In this document: in pieces, positions 1 to 7,947 of the stretch
Layout of the letters: every line of letters begins with the position of its first letter
Numbering within the stretch: position 1 is the stretch's first letter
Assembly: GCA_041159745.1 (NCBI GenBank)
Contig: JBEAXP010000120.1
Span: 1 to 26,131, forward strand
DNA length: 26,131 bases
From: Casp-actino8 sp041159745
GTDB lineage: Bacteria; Actinomycetota; Acidimicrobiia; Acidimicrobiales; Ilumatobacteraceae
Direction: 5' to 3'
The notes under the pieces: generated by a model
The model's input: only the letters and a program-made list of their open reading frames with translations
Told to the model about the DNA's origin: nothing
Database searches by the model: none
Position numbers and translations under genes: made by a program

Positions 1-255
1 GATTGCTTCGGCCGATCCGAGCACGCGGTCGAACCGGGCGAGATCGCGTTGGGCTTCGTGCATGGCGTCGCGAGCCTCGTCGGTGGAGACGCGGAGATCG
101 GCGATGAGCGGGCGGGTCTCCTGACGGAGCGCCTCGACTTCGTGGCGGAGGGCCCGCAGGGTGTCGTGTGCACGCAGCAGTACGACGACCAGGGCCGCGA
201 ATCCGAAGGCGCACAGCACGGCGGCCAGAACGATGGCGAGTTCACCGGCTGTCAT
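1..255 (-). CDS. DUF948-like membrane-anchored coiled-coil protein (3' end missing)
   Basis: The first 85 codons of a gene that runs off the window start. The ATG at 255 overlaps the rarA stop by 4 nt (ATGA), so it is translationally coupled to rarA. A short N-terminal stretch is followed by one hydrophobic helix (about residues 6-27, rich in Ala, Leu and Val), then a charged Arg/Glu/Asp-rich segment (about 28-80) with the heptad-like look of a coiled coil. This matches the small DUF948-type proteins that, as I recall, sit between rarA and alaS in many actinobacteria; they are thought to be membrane-anchored but have no firmly assigned function. The family call rests on architecture and position, not on a signature motif. 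Confidence 0.7.
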   Translation of the reverse strand, partial: MTAGELAIVLAAVLCAFGFAALVVVLLRAHDTLRALRHEVEALRQETRPLIADLRVSTDEARDAMHEAQRDLARFDRVLGSAEAI

Positions 256-1517
256 GAGTCCATTGTGTCGGTTGCGGACCGATCCGCGCCATACCCGCTC
301 GGTCGGTACCAGACTCGGTCGGCCAAGGCCTCGGGCAGGAAGTCCTGGTGGCGGGCCGGATCATCGTGGGTGTAGTGGTAGTCGACGCCATGGCCCAGGG
401 TGGCCGCACCTTGGTAATGGGCGTCGCGAAGATGGGCGGGCACCTCGGCCACCGCTCCGTTGCGGATGTCGGCTCGAGCGGTCCAGATGGCGTTGGCGAC
501 CGAATTGCTCTTCGGAGCGCGCGCGAGGTGCAACGCCGCCTGGGCCAGGTTGAGTTGAGCCTCGGGCAGGCCGACGTGCTCGACGGCCTGGGCGGCCGCC
601 ACCGCGACCTGGAGCGACTGCGGATCGGCCAGGCCGATGTCCTCGCTGGCCAGAATGATCATGCGACGGGCGATGAAGCGCGGATCCTCTCCGGCCTCGA
701 GCATTCGCGCGAGGTAGTAGATCGCGGCCTGCGGATCGCTGCCCCGCATGCTCTTGATGAAGGCGCTCGTCACGTCGTAGTGGTCGTCGCGTCCGTAGCG
801 CAGGGCGCTGGTGCTCAAGGCCTGTTCGACCCGAACCAAGTCGACGGAATTCGGGTGAGCCAGAGCGGCCGCCACCTCGAGCGACGTCAGCACCTGGCGG
901 CCGTCTCCGGCCGATCGATCGACGAGGAGGTCGATGGCGTCGTCGCTCGCGGTCGTGGACAAGGCTTCGAGGCCGCGCAGGACGAGTGTCCGCGTGGCCG
1001 AAGTCGACAAGGGCTCGAGGCGGAAGAGAGTGCTCCGGGAGCGCAACGGTGCATTGACTTCGAAGAACGGATTCTCGGTCGTGGCGCCGATGAGGGTGAT
1101 GGTGCCGTCCTCGACCGCCGGAAGCAGGGCATCTTGCTGCGATTTGGAGAACCGGTGGATCTCGTCGAGGAAGAGAATCGTGCCTTGATCGTGCAGGCCC
1201 AGTCGCTCGCGAGCCCTGTCGATCACTTCGCGAACGTCGCGAACTCCGGCCGTCACCGCCGACAACTGTTCGAACGCGCGGGCGGTCGAACCGGCGATGG
1301 CCAGGGCCAGGGTCGTCTTGCCGGTCCCCGGCGGTCCCCACAGGAGAATGCTGGTGAGGCGATCGGCTTCCACGAGGCGGCGCAGCGGCTGACCGGGTCC
1401 GACCAAGTGCTCCTGTCCCACGACGTCGTCGATCGATTTCGGACGCAGACGAGCGGCCAGCGGGGCTCGGTCGCGCAAGCGCTCCCGTGCGGCGGCCGAG
1501 AACAGGTCGTCGCTCAT
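252..1517 (-). CDS. rarA: Replication-associated recombination protein A (RarA/MgsA AAA+ ATPase)
   Basis: Cytoplasmic AAA+ ATPase of the RarA/MgsA/WRNIP1 family, related to clamp loaders and RuvB, acting at stalled replication forks. 421 aa, normal for the family. Visible: the RPKSIDDVVGQEHL N-terminal box (25-38), Walker A GPPGTGKTT (61-69), Walker B ILFLDEIHR (114-122), sensor 1 GATTENP (144-150), an arginine-finger candidate in LRSRS (158-162), and the C-terminal MgsA domain containing RGSDPQAAIYYLARM and a GEDPRFIARR segment. The start ATG overlaps the stop of the upstream Nudix gene (ATGA), and its own stop overlaps the following DUF948-like gene, so it is an internal cistron of the hisS unit. 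In other actinobacteria it likewise sits between aspS/hisS and alaS. Confidence 0.96.
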   Translation of the reverse strand: MSDDLFSAAARERLRDRAPLAARLRPKSIDDVVGQEHLVGPGQPLRRLVEADRLTSILLWGPPGTGKTTLALAIAGSTARAFEQLSAVTAGVRDVREVIDRARERLGLHDQGTILFLDEIHRFSKSQQDALLPAVEDGTITLIGATTENPFFEVNAPLRSRSTLFRLEPLSTSATRTLVLRGLEALSTTASDDAIDLLVDRSAGDGRQVLTSLEVAAALAHPNSVDLVRVEQALSTSALRYGRDDHYDVTSAFIKSMRGSDPQAAIYYLARMLEAGEDPRFIARRMIILASEDIGLADPQSLQVAVAAAQAVEHVGLPEAQLNLAQAALHLARAPKSNSVANAIWTARADIRNGAVAEVPAHLRDAHYQGAATLGHGVDYHYTHDDPARHQDFLPEALADRVWYRPSGYGADRSATDTMDS

Positions 1518-2029
1518 GGCAACAGGCGGGCGAACGCGCGCTGATAGGCGGGCCGGCGCCAGTCGATGACGCAGTCAACGAGTTCGTGCGGGGTCATCCA
1601 TGTCCACGACACGAACTCACGGTCGTCCGGACGTGGTGTCACATCGTCGGCGTGGGAATGCGCATGGCCGTGGCCGTGACCGCCGTCGTGATCATGGCCG
1701 TGGTCATGGGACGTCGGATCGGGAATCACCCCGAAGAGGAACCACCGTTGGATCTGTCCGCGAACCGGATCGTCTCCGCGGATGTCCTCGGGCCACTCAT
1801 AGGCGATCCAATCCGGAAGTTGGTCGACCAGACGAACGTGTGAATGGTCGAGGCCGGTCTCCTCCTGCATCTCCCGCCAGGCCGCGTCGATCGGCTCCTC
1901 CCCCGCGTCGATTCCACCCTGGGGCAATTGCCATGCTCCGCGCGGATGCTTGCGCTCGAAAGCGAGGAGACGACCGTCGTCCCGCCGAATGACGATCACG
2001 ACACCGGCCCGGAAGGACTGCGAGCTCAT
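1514..2029 (-). CDS. RppH-like Nudix hydrolase with a His-rich insertion
   Basis: 171-aa Nudix hydrolase. The Nudix box fits GX5EX7REUXEEXGU exactly at residues 38-60 (E53, E56 and E57 are the metal-binding glutamates). WQLPQGGI (33-40), QRWFLFGV (94-101) and a C-terminal DWRRPAYQRAFARL (156-169) resemble RppH, the RNA pyrophosphohydrolase that converts 5'-triphosphate RNA to monophosphate. A dinucleoside polyphosphate or other NDP-X substrate is also possible. Residues 108-126 are an unusual Asp/Gly/His segment with nine histidines, placed between the core strand WFLFGVI and the FVSWTWM strand, where E. coli RppH has a short loop. It lies 21 nt downstream of aspS, has no clear Shine-Dalgarno sequence, and overlaps rarA by 4 nt. 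Confidence 0.88.
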   Translation of the reverse strand: MSSQSFRAGVVIVIRRDDGRLLAFERKHPRGAWQLPQGGIDAGEEPIDAAWREMQEETGLDHSHVRLVDQLPDWIAYEWPEDIRGDDPVRGQIQRWFLFGVIPDPTSHDHGHDHDGGHGHGHAHSHADDVTPRPDDREFVSWTWMTPHELVDCVIDWRRPAYQRAFARLLP

Positions 2030-2050
2030 CGGTACGCGATCGACACGAGG

Positions 2051-3808
2051 TCAGACCTTCGGCGGAAGAGTTCGGATTCCGAGTTCTTCGAGTTGCTTCG
2101 CCTCGGCGCGAGTGGGTGCGTTGGTCATCGGATCCTGTCCGCTCTGCGTCTTGGGGAACGCGATCACCTCTCGAATGTTCTCCTCGCCGGCGAGAATGGC
2201 CACCAGGCGGTCGAGGCCGAACGCGAAACCGCCATGCGGCGGAGCGCCGAACGTGAACGGCTTGAGGAAGAAACCGAACTTGCGGTTGGCTTCTTCCTCG
2301 GAGATGCCGAGAGCGGTGAACACCTTGCGTTGCATCTCGGGTTCGTGGATACGAATCGATCCCGAACCCAGCTCCCAACCGTTCAGCACGAGGTCGTACG
2401 CCATGGCGCGAACCGACAGCGGATCGGTCTCGAACTTGTCGAGATCGTCGGGGTGGGGTCGGCAGAACGGGTGGTGGCCGGGCTTGGGCCGTCCGGTCTC
2501 CTTGTCGACGCCCACGAACAAGGGGAATTCGACGACCCACACGTAGCGGTACGGGCCCTGGTGCACCGGCGGTCGCCCGAGATCGTTGCGCAACTGACCC
2601 AACACTTCGCACGTGGTCATCCACTCGTCGGCCACGATGAGCACGAGGTCGCCCGGCCGGGCCGAAAGCGCGCTCACGAGCGCCGACTGTTCGGCCGCCG
2701 ACAGGAACTTGGCGATCGGGGAATCGAGACTGCCGTCGGACGCGACCTTGAGCCACACCAGGCCCTTGGCTCCCATCTTCTTGGCTTTGTCGGTGAGCGC
2801 GTCGAGCTTGTTTCGACCGAACTCCTCGGCACGGCCCGGAGCGCAGATGCCCTTGATCGATTCGGCTCCCGCGAAGGCCTTGAACTCGGTGCTCCCGAAA
2901 ATCGCGGTGAGTTCGACGAGCTCCATGCCGAAGCGCAGGTCGGGCTTGTCGACGCCGAAGCGGTCCATGGCCTCGCGCCAGGTGATGCGCTCGATCGAAG
3001 GCGGACGCTCACCGGTCACTGCCTCGGCGGCCGACAGGACGGCCTCACTGATGGCGGCGAGAACGTCGTCCTGAGTGACGAAGCTCATCTCGGCGTCGAG
3101 TTGCATGAACTCGTACTGCCGATCGGCGCGCAGGTCCTCGTCGCGCAGACAGCGGGCGATCTGGTAGTAGCGATCGATGCCGGCCACCATGAGCAACTGC
3201 TTGAACAACTGGGGGCTCTGCGGCAGGGCGTAGAACGAGCCGGGCTCCTTGCGGGACGGCACGAGGAATTCGCGCGCCCCCTCGGGGGTGGACGGCACGA
3301 GCATGGGTGTTTCGACTTCGACGAAACCCTGGCGCTCCATGGCGGCTCGAACGGCCGAGTTGACCTTGGCGCGAACCCGGATGTTGCGCTGCATGCGCTC
3401 GCGGCGGATGTCGAGGTAGCGGTACTGGAGTCGAACGTTCTCGTCGACGTCGTCGGCCCGTGCGTCGATCGGGAACGGCGGCGGGTCGGCCGATCGCAAC
3501 ACTTCGACGGTGCAGTCGCCGATCTCGATCTCGCCGGTGGCCAGGTTGGCGTTGACTGTTCCGGTCGGTCGGGCGCGGACGGTGCCGGTGATACGCGCGA
3601 CGTACTCGCTACGCAGGTCGACGCCGTCGTCGATGACGCACTGCACGATGCCGGAGTGGTCGCGCAGGTCGACGAAAGCCAACTTGTCGCCGTGTTCGCG
3701 GCGCTTGGCGATCCAGCCGCACAGGCTCACGGTCTGTCCGATGTGGGACGAGCGCAATTCACCGCAGAGGTGTGTGCGCATGGTGGTCTGGGAGGGGTTG
3801 ACGCTCAT
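2051..3808 (-). CDS. aspS: Aspartyl-tRNA synthetase, probably non-discriminating (Asp/Asn)
   Basis: 585-aa class II synthetase of the bacterial AspRS type. N-terminal OB-fold anticodon domain (about 10-105), motif 1 region FVEVETPML (162-170), motif 2 RCLRDEDLRADR (219-230), the bacterial GAD insertion in the middle (roughly 290-420), and motif 3 GGFAFGLDRL (526-535). H39 in KRREHG and G83 in RPTGTVN correspond to the His/Gly pair reported for non-discriminating bacterial AspRS; E. coli has Leu and Lys there. This implies it also charges tRNA-Asn, to be amidated by GatCAB, as in mycobacteria; that is inference from two positions. The first ATG is preferred because AAGGAAAG (3812-3819) precedes it closely and it overlaps the hisS stop (ATGA); M10 (MRTHLCGEL) is the alternative start. 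Confidence 0.96.
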   Translation of the reverse strand: MSVNPSQTTMRTHLCGELRSSHIGQTVSLCGWIAKRREHGDKLAFVDLRDHSGIVQCVIDDGVDLRSEYVARITGTVRARPTGTVNANLATGEIEIGDCTVEVLRSADPPPFPIDARADDVDENVRLQYRYLDIRRERMQRNIRVRAKVNSAVRAAMERQGFVEVETPMLVPSTPEGAREFLVPSRKEPGSFYALPQSPQLFKQLLMVAGIDRYYQIARCLRDEDLRADRQYEFMQLDAEMSFVTQDDVLAAISEAVLSAAEAVTGERPPSIERITWREAMDRFGVDKPDLRFGMELVELTAIFGSTEFKAFAGAESIKGICAPGRAEEFGRNKLDALTDKAKKMGAKGLVWLKVASDGSLDSPIAKFLSAAEQSALVSALSARPGDLVLIVADEWMTTCEVLGQLRNDLGRPPVHQGPYRYVWVVEFPLFVGVDKETGRPKPGHHPFCRPHPDDLDKFETDPLSVRAMAYDLVLNGWELGSGSIRIHEPEMQRKVFTALGISEEEANRKFGFFLKPFTFGAPPHGGFAFGLDRLVAILAGEENIREVIAFPKTQSGQDPMTNAPTRAEAKQLEELGIRTLPPKV

Positions 3809-5091
3809 TGGCTTTCCTTGGGGGTGGTGGATGGCTCGGAGGTTCGAACCACGCGAAGCACACTGTCGAGAAGACTCGAACGGGACACGGTGAACTGTTC
3901 GCCGCCGTTCATGGGTCGAACCACGGCTTGCTGGCTCGCCTGCTCGTCGGTGCCGATGATCACTGCCACGCGGGCGTTACTGCGATCGGCGGCCTTCATC
4001 TGACTCTTCATCGAGCGATTGTCGTAGGCGCGATCGGCTCGGAGGCCGGCCGACCGGAATTCGTCGGTGAGCACAGTGGCCTCGAGGCCGCCCGTGGTGT
4101 CGATCACGAAGACGTCGACCGACGACGGGCTGGCGGCGAACACGCCCTCGTCGTCGCACGCGAGCAATGTGCGGTCGAGACCGAGGGCGAATCCGATGCC
4201 GGGAGTGGCCGGACCGCCCAGGTCTTCGACGAGACCGTCGTAGCGACCTCCTCCGCCGAGCGCGTTCTGCGCCGAGTCGAGGGTGCCGCCGGCGTATTCG
4301 AACGTCGTGAAGCGGTAGTAGTCGAGGCCGCGCACGAGTCGCTCGTCGCGGGTGTAGGGGATGCCGAGTGCGTCGAGCCCGACGCGAACACGGTCGAAGT
4401 GCTCGGCGGCGGCCGGGCTGAAGAAATCGTCGATGCGTGGTGCCGACTTCAGTACGTCGGCATCCTCGGCGCGCTTCGAATCGAGCACGCGAAGCGGATT
4501 GCGAACCAACGTCGCGCGCGTCTCCTCGGCCAGGTCGGACGAGTGCGCGGTGAAGTGCTGACGCAGGGCCTCGGTGTATCGCTGGCGGTCGGCGGGCTCG
4601 CCGAGACTGTTCAAGCGCAGTGTGACCTGGCGAAGACCGAGCGACTGGAAGAACCGCCATCCGAGCGCGATGACCTCGACATCGACCGACGGGTCGGTCG
4701 GTCCGAGAACTTCGATACCGACTTGGTCGAACTGACGGAATCGGCCACGCTGCGGTTTCTCGTAGCGGAAGTTGGGACCGCTGTACCAGGCCTTCCAGGG
4801 CAGGGTCGGGCGGTGCTGGACGTAGGCGCGGCACACGCTGGCGGTTTGCTCGGGGCGCAACGCCACGTGCCGCTCCCCTTTGTCGACGAAGTCGTACATC
4901 TCCTTGGTGACCACGTCGGTGGCCTCACCCACGCGGCTGAACACCCCGATGTCCTCGAGGAGCGGAGGAATGATCTGCTCGTAACCGGCCGCTTCGACCG
5001 TGTCGGCGAAGACCTGCACGAATCGGCGCCAGCGGGCCGACTCGGGAGCCAGGATGTCGCGCATCCCGGGGCTGGTCTGGAATTCGGGCAC
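3805..5091 (-). CDS. hisS: Histidyl-tRNA synthetase
   Basis: 428-aa class II HisRS that charges tRNA-His. Motif 2 is FRYEKPQRGRFRQF (108-121), the HisA histidine-binding motif is LVRGLDYYRFTTFEY, motif 3 is GIGFALGLDR, and a C-terminal anticodon-binding domain follows (about 325-425). The start is GTG at 5091, giving MPEFQTSPGMRDIL, the usual HisRS beginning. It has no Shine-Dalgarno sequence, but TAGCCT lies exactly 6 nt upstream, consistent with a leaderless mRNA beginning at this GTG. It heads the hisS-aspS-Nudix-rarA-DUF948 unit, separated from relA by 80 bp, and its stop overlaps the aspS ATG. Confidence 0.96.
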   Translation of the reverse strand: MPEFQTSPGMRDILAPESARWRRFVQVFADTVEAAGYEQIIPPLLEDIGVFSRVGEATDVVTKEMYDFVDKGERHVALRPEQTASVCRAYVQHRPTLPWKAWYSGPNFRYEKPQRGRFRQFDQVGIEVLGPTDPSVDVEVIALGWRFFQSLGLRQVTLRLNSLGEPADRQRYTEALRQHFTAHSSDLAEETRATLVRNPLRVLDSKRAEDADVLKSAPRIDDFFSPAAAEHFDRVRVGLDALGIPYTRDERLVRGLDYYRFTTFEYAGGTLDSAQNALGGGGRYDGLVEDLGGPATPGIGFALGLDRTLLACDDEGVFAASPSSVDVFVIDTTGGLEATVLTDEFRSAGLRADRAYDNRSMKSQMKAADRSNARVAVIIGTDEQASQQAVVRPMNGGEQFTVSRSSLLDSVLRVVRTSEPSTTPKESQ

Positions 5092-5097
5092 CCCACG

Positions 5098-5103
5098 AGG
5101 CTA
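5098..5103 (-). promoter_or_regulatory. Predicted leaderless promoter -10 (TAGCCT) for hisS
   Basis: TAGCCT on the minus strand, 6 nt before the GTG of hisS, with no Shine-Dalgarno sequence. It matches the TANNNT -10 element of actinobacterial leaderless promoters, whose transcript starts at the first base of the start codon. No convincing -35 is visible. The identical hexamer at the same distance precedes pdxS. Confidence 0.5.
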
Positions 5104-5107
5104 CCGG

Positions 5108-5127
5108 TCGGCCCCGAGGGGCCCCGA
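5108..5127 (-). terminator. Possible hairpin between relA and hisS
   Basis: On the minus strand TCGGGGCCCCTCGGGGCCGA can fold as a 4-bp outer stem (TCGG/CCGA), a 2-nt bulge, and a 3-bp inner stem with loop CTCG. It lies in the 80-bp gap after relA with no T tract. It could be a weak terminator, or simply GC-rich sequence next to the hisS promoter. Confidence 0.25.
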
Positions 5128-5171
5128 GACACTTCGGTCCGCTCGACGGGCGGGTCGTCGGTACGCCTCGT

Positions 5172-7391
5172 TCAGTTGGCGGCGGTCTTCTGAACCACTC
5201 GGTACGCGTCGTAGACGGCGTCGATCTTCTTGATGGTGCGGATCACGCTGTCGAGGTGGCTCGGGTCGGCGAGCTCGAACTCGAAGCGCATCTTGGCGAT
5301 TCGGTCGTTTCCGGTGTGAGTGCTGCAGGCGACGATGTTCACGTGTTGCTCGGACAGTGCGTTGGCCACGTCGCGCAGAAGGCGACTGCGATCGAGGGCC
5401 ACCACTTCGACGCCGGCGCGGAACACGCGTCCGGTGGCCGAACCGTCCCATTCGACATCGACGAGCCGAGCCGATTGGTCGTGGGCCAACGATGCGGCGT
5501 TGGCGCAGTCGGTGCGGTGAACGCTCACGCCGCGGCCGCGAGTGAGGAATCCGATGATGTCGTCGCCCGGCACCGGCGTGCAGCACTTCGACAGTCGGAC
5601 GAGAACGTCGTCGAAACCTTCGACGTGAACCCCGGTCTGCGTGCCGCCGCGGCGCAATTCGTTGGGGTGCAGAACCGACATGGTGAGCCGCTCCTCGGCT
5701 CCCTCGCTCTTGAAACGGTGGGCCACGCGTTGCGAGATCGCCTTGGCGCCCAGCTGGCCATCGCCCACCGCGGCCAGCAGCGATTCGACGTCGGCGTAGC
5801 CGTGCGACACGGCCTCTTCCTGGAAGAACTCGCTCTCCATCACGTGGGAGATCGGAAGACGTTCGAGCCGGAACTCGTTCTCGAACGCTTCGCGACCCAG
5901 TTCGATGAGGTCGTCGCGTCGTTCGCGCGAGTACCACTGGCGGATCTTGTTGCGGGCCTTCGGTGAAGCGACGAAATCGAGCCAGTCCTTCGACGGGGCC
6001 GCGGTGTCGACCTTGGAGGTGAAGATCTCGCAGGTGTCGCCCGATTTCAACTCGTGGGTGAGAGGCACCAATCGGCCGTTGACGCGTGCACCGATGCACG
6101 TGTTGCCGATTTCGGTGTGCACGCAATAGGCGAAGTCGACCGGGCACGCACCGAGCGGGAGGGCGATGACACGACCCTTGGGGGTGAACACGAAGATCTC
6201 GTCCTGATCGAGGTCGGTCTTCAGGCTCTCCATGAACTGGGCCGGATCGGCGATCTCGCTCTGCCAGTCGATGATGCGATTGAGCCAGTCGATGTCGGGC
6301 GTTTCGTCGCCGGCCTTGTAGGCCCAGTGGGCGGCCACTCCCCACTCGGCTCGCTGGTGCATCTCGCGGGTTCGGATCTGGATCTCGAGCGGCTTCCCGC
6401 CCGGTCCGATGACCGTGGTGTGGAGACTCTGGTAGAGGTTGAACTTCGGCATCGCGACGTAGTCCTTGAAGCGGCCCACGACCGGCTTCCAATGGCCGTG
6501 AATGCAGCCCAGGGCCGCGTAACAGTCCTTCACCGAGTCGACCACCACTCGGATGGCGACGATGTCGAAGATCTCGTCGAACTCCTTGCCTTTCTGGATC
6601 ATCTTCTCGTAGATGCTCCAGAGATGCTTGCCGCGACCGGTCACGTCGGCGGTGATGTTGAGATCGCTCAACTGACCGCGCACGTCGGCCATGGCCTTGG
6701 CCAGGTAGATGTCGCGTTCGGGGCTCCGTGTGGTGACGAGGTGATCGAGTTCGGCGTAGCGCTTCGGGTAGAGGGATGCGAACGCCAGATCCTCGAGCTG
6801 CTGCTTGAGGCCCTGCATACCGAGTCGGTGGGCCAAAGGCGCGTAGATCTCGAGCGTCTCGTTGGCGATCCGCTGCTGCTTCTCGAGTGGCATCGAGGCG
6901 ATGGTGCGCATGTTGTGGAGCCGATCGGCCAACTTGATGATGAGGACCCGCAGATCCTTGGCCATCGCCACGAGCATCTTGCGCATGGTGGCGGCCTGCT
7001 GCGCCTCCTTGGAATCGAACTGGATTCGCTCGAGCTTGGTGACGCCGTCGACGATGGCGGCGACTTCCGAGCCGAACTCGCGGTCGACGTCGGTGACGGT
7101 GATCTCGGTGTCCTCGACGGCATCGTGCAGGAGGGCGGCGGCGATGGTGGTGTCGTCGAGGCCGATATCGGCGACGATCTTGGCCACCGCCAGCGGATGG
7201 TTGATGTATCCCTCGCCGCTCTTGCGCGTCTGGTTCTGGTGGGCGACTCGAGCGACTTCGTAGGCCTTGGCCATCAGTGCCGTGTTGGCCTTGGGGTGCC
7301 GACGACGGTACGACGACAGAACCTGGAACAACTCGTCGTCGGGTGTGCTCTGGTGCCGCCGCCAGGGCAGCAATCGGGTCACCGTCGACAT
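5172..7391 (-). CDS. relA: Bifunctional (p)ppGpp synthetase/hydrolase (Rel)
   Basis: 739-aa long RelA/SpoT homologue that makes and degrades (p)ppGpp. The hydrolase domain looks intact: H51, R55, LHDAVEDT with H89/D90 and E93/D94, and LADRLHNMRT with D155. The synthetase domain follows: GRFKDYVAMPK (306-316), NLYQSLHT (318-325) and E336 in LEIQIRT. RFKD (307-310) is the RXKD form typical of bifunctional Rel rather than the EXDD form of RelA-only enzymes. A TGS domain (about 396-458), the zinc-finger region with C603, C604 and C629, and a C-terminal ACT domain (about 657-730) complete the usual layout. GGAGG lies 4 nt before the ATG. It is 22 nt downstream of apt, the conserved actinobacterial pair. 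Confidence 0.97.
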   Translation of the reverse strand: MSTVTRLLPWRRHQSTPDDELFQVLSSYRRRHPKANTALMAKAYEVARVAHQNQTRKSGEGYINHPLAVAKIVADIGLDDTTIAAALLHDAVEDTEITVTDVDREFGSEVAAIVDGVTKLERIQFDSKEAQQAATMRKMLVAMAKDLRVLIIKLADRLHNMRTIASMPLEKQQRIANETLEIYAPLAHRLGMQGLKQQLEDLAFASLYPKRYAELDHLVTTRSPERDIYLAKAMADVRGQLSDLNITADVTGRGKHLWSIYEKMIQKGKEFDEIFDIVAIRVVVDSVKDCYAALGCIHGHWKPVVGRFKDYVAMPKFNLYQSLHTTVIGPGGKPLEIQIRTREMHQRAEWGVAAHWAYKAGDETPDIDWLNRIIDWQSEIADPAQFMESLKTDLDQDEIFVFTPKGRVIALPLGACPVDFAYCVHTEIGNTCIGARVNGRLVPLTHELKSGDTCEIFTSKVDTAAPSKDWLDFVASPKARNKIRQWYSRERRDDLIELGREAFENEFRLERLPISHVMESEFFQEEAVSHGYADVESLLAAVGDGQLGAKAISQRVAHRFKSEGAEERLTMSVLHPNELRRGGTQTGVHVEGFDDVLVRLSKCCTPVPGDDIIGFLTRGRGVSVHRTDCANAASLAHDQSARLVDVEWDGSATGRVFRAGVEVVALDRSRLLRDVANALSEQHVNIVACSTHTGNDRIAKMRFEFELADPSHLDSVIRTIKKIDAVYDAYRVVQKTAAN

Positions 7392-7413
7392 GGGGCCTCC
7401 GGTGCGTCCGACA

Positions 7414-7935
7414 TCAGAACTCGAGAAGGGATTCGATTCGCCGTTGACCGAGAACCGATCGGCCGTTCAACGCCTTCAATTCGATGAGCATTCCGAGGCC
7501 CACGATGGTGGCGCCGAGAGTTTCGACGAGACGGCACGTGGCGGCCGCGGTTCCGCCGGTGGCCAGAACGTCGTCGATCACGACCACACGCTCTTCGGGG
7601 TGGATCGCATCGCGATGAATCTCGAGTTTGTCGGTTCCGTACTCGAGTTGGTACTCCTCGCGCACCACCGCCCAGGGCAACTTGCCGGCCTTGCGGACGG
7701 GAACGAAACCCGCGCCCAACGACACGGCCACCGGGGCTCCGAGGATGAAGCCGCGGGCCTCGATGCCGATGACTCGGTCGACTCGCTCGGCGGCGAAGCG
7801 ACGGGCCAACTGGTCGACGGCATCGGCGAGGGCCGGACCGTTTCCGAGCAACGGTGTGATGTCGCGAAACGTGACCCCGGGCTTGGGGTAATCGGGAATC
7901 GCCCGAATGTGATCCGCCAGCGACTTCGAGGTCAT
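7414..7935 (-). CDS. apt: Adenine phosphoribosyltransferase
   Basis: 173-aa cytoplasmic enzyme of purine salvage: adenine + PRPP to AMP + PPi. The N-terminal hood has PDYPKPGVTFRDITPLL (14-30), typical of APRT; IEARGF (58-63) lies in the core; and the PRPP-binding loop VVVIDDVLATGGTA is at 117-130. The length matches the family. No Shine-Dalgarno sequence precedes the ATG, but TAGATT ends 6 nt upstream, so a leaderless transcript is likely even though secF ends only 9 nt away. It heads an apt-relA unit; the pairing may link nucleotide salvage with ppGpp metabolism (inference). Confidence 0.96.
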   Translation of the reverse strand: MTSKSLADHIRAIPDYPKPGVTFRDITPLLGNGPALADAVDQLARRFAAERVDRVIGIEARGFILGAPVAVSLGAGFVPVRKAGKLPWAVVREEYQLEYGTDKLEIHRDAIHPEERVVVIDDVLATGGTAAATCRLVETLGATIVGLGMLIELKALNGRSVLGQRRIESLLEF

Positions 7936-7941
7936 GGAGGC

Positions 7942-7947
7942 AATCTA
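7942..7947 (-). promoter_or_regulatory. Predicted leaderless promoter -10 (TAGATT) for apt
   Basis: TAGATT on the minus strand, 6 nt before the apt ATG. Its first three bases are also the TAG stop codon of secF, so the promoter is embedded in the end of the preceding gene. No Shine-Dalgarno sequence is present. Confidence 0.45.

Noticed and set aside
1652..1708. Possible tandem DNA repeat (catggccgtgg-like units)
   Set aside because: The similarity follows from repeated His-Gly/His-Asp codons in the Nudix gene; the units vary in sequence and spacing, so it is a protein-level feature and not a DNA repeat or CRISPR.
1844..4003. A 719-codon open frame on the plus strand opposite aspS and hisS
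   Set aside because: It is antisense to two unmistakable synthetase genes and has no recognisable domain. Long antisense frames are expected where GC-ending codons suppress stops on the other strand.
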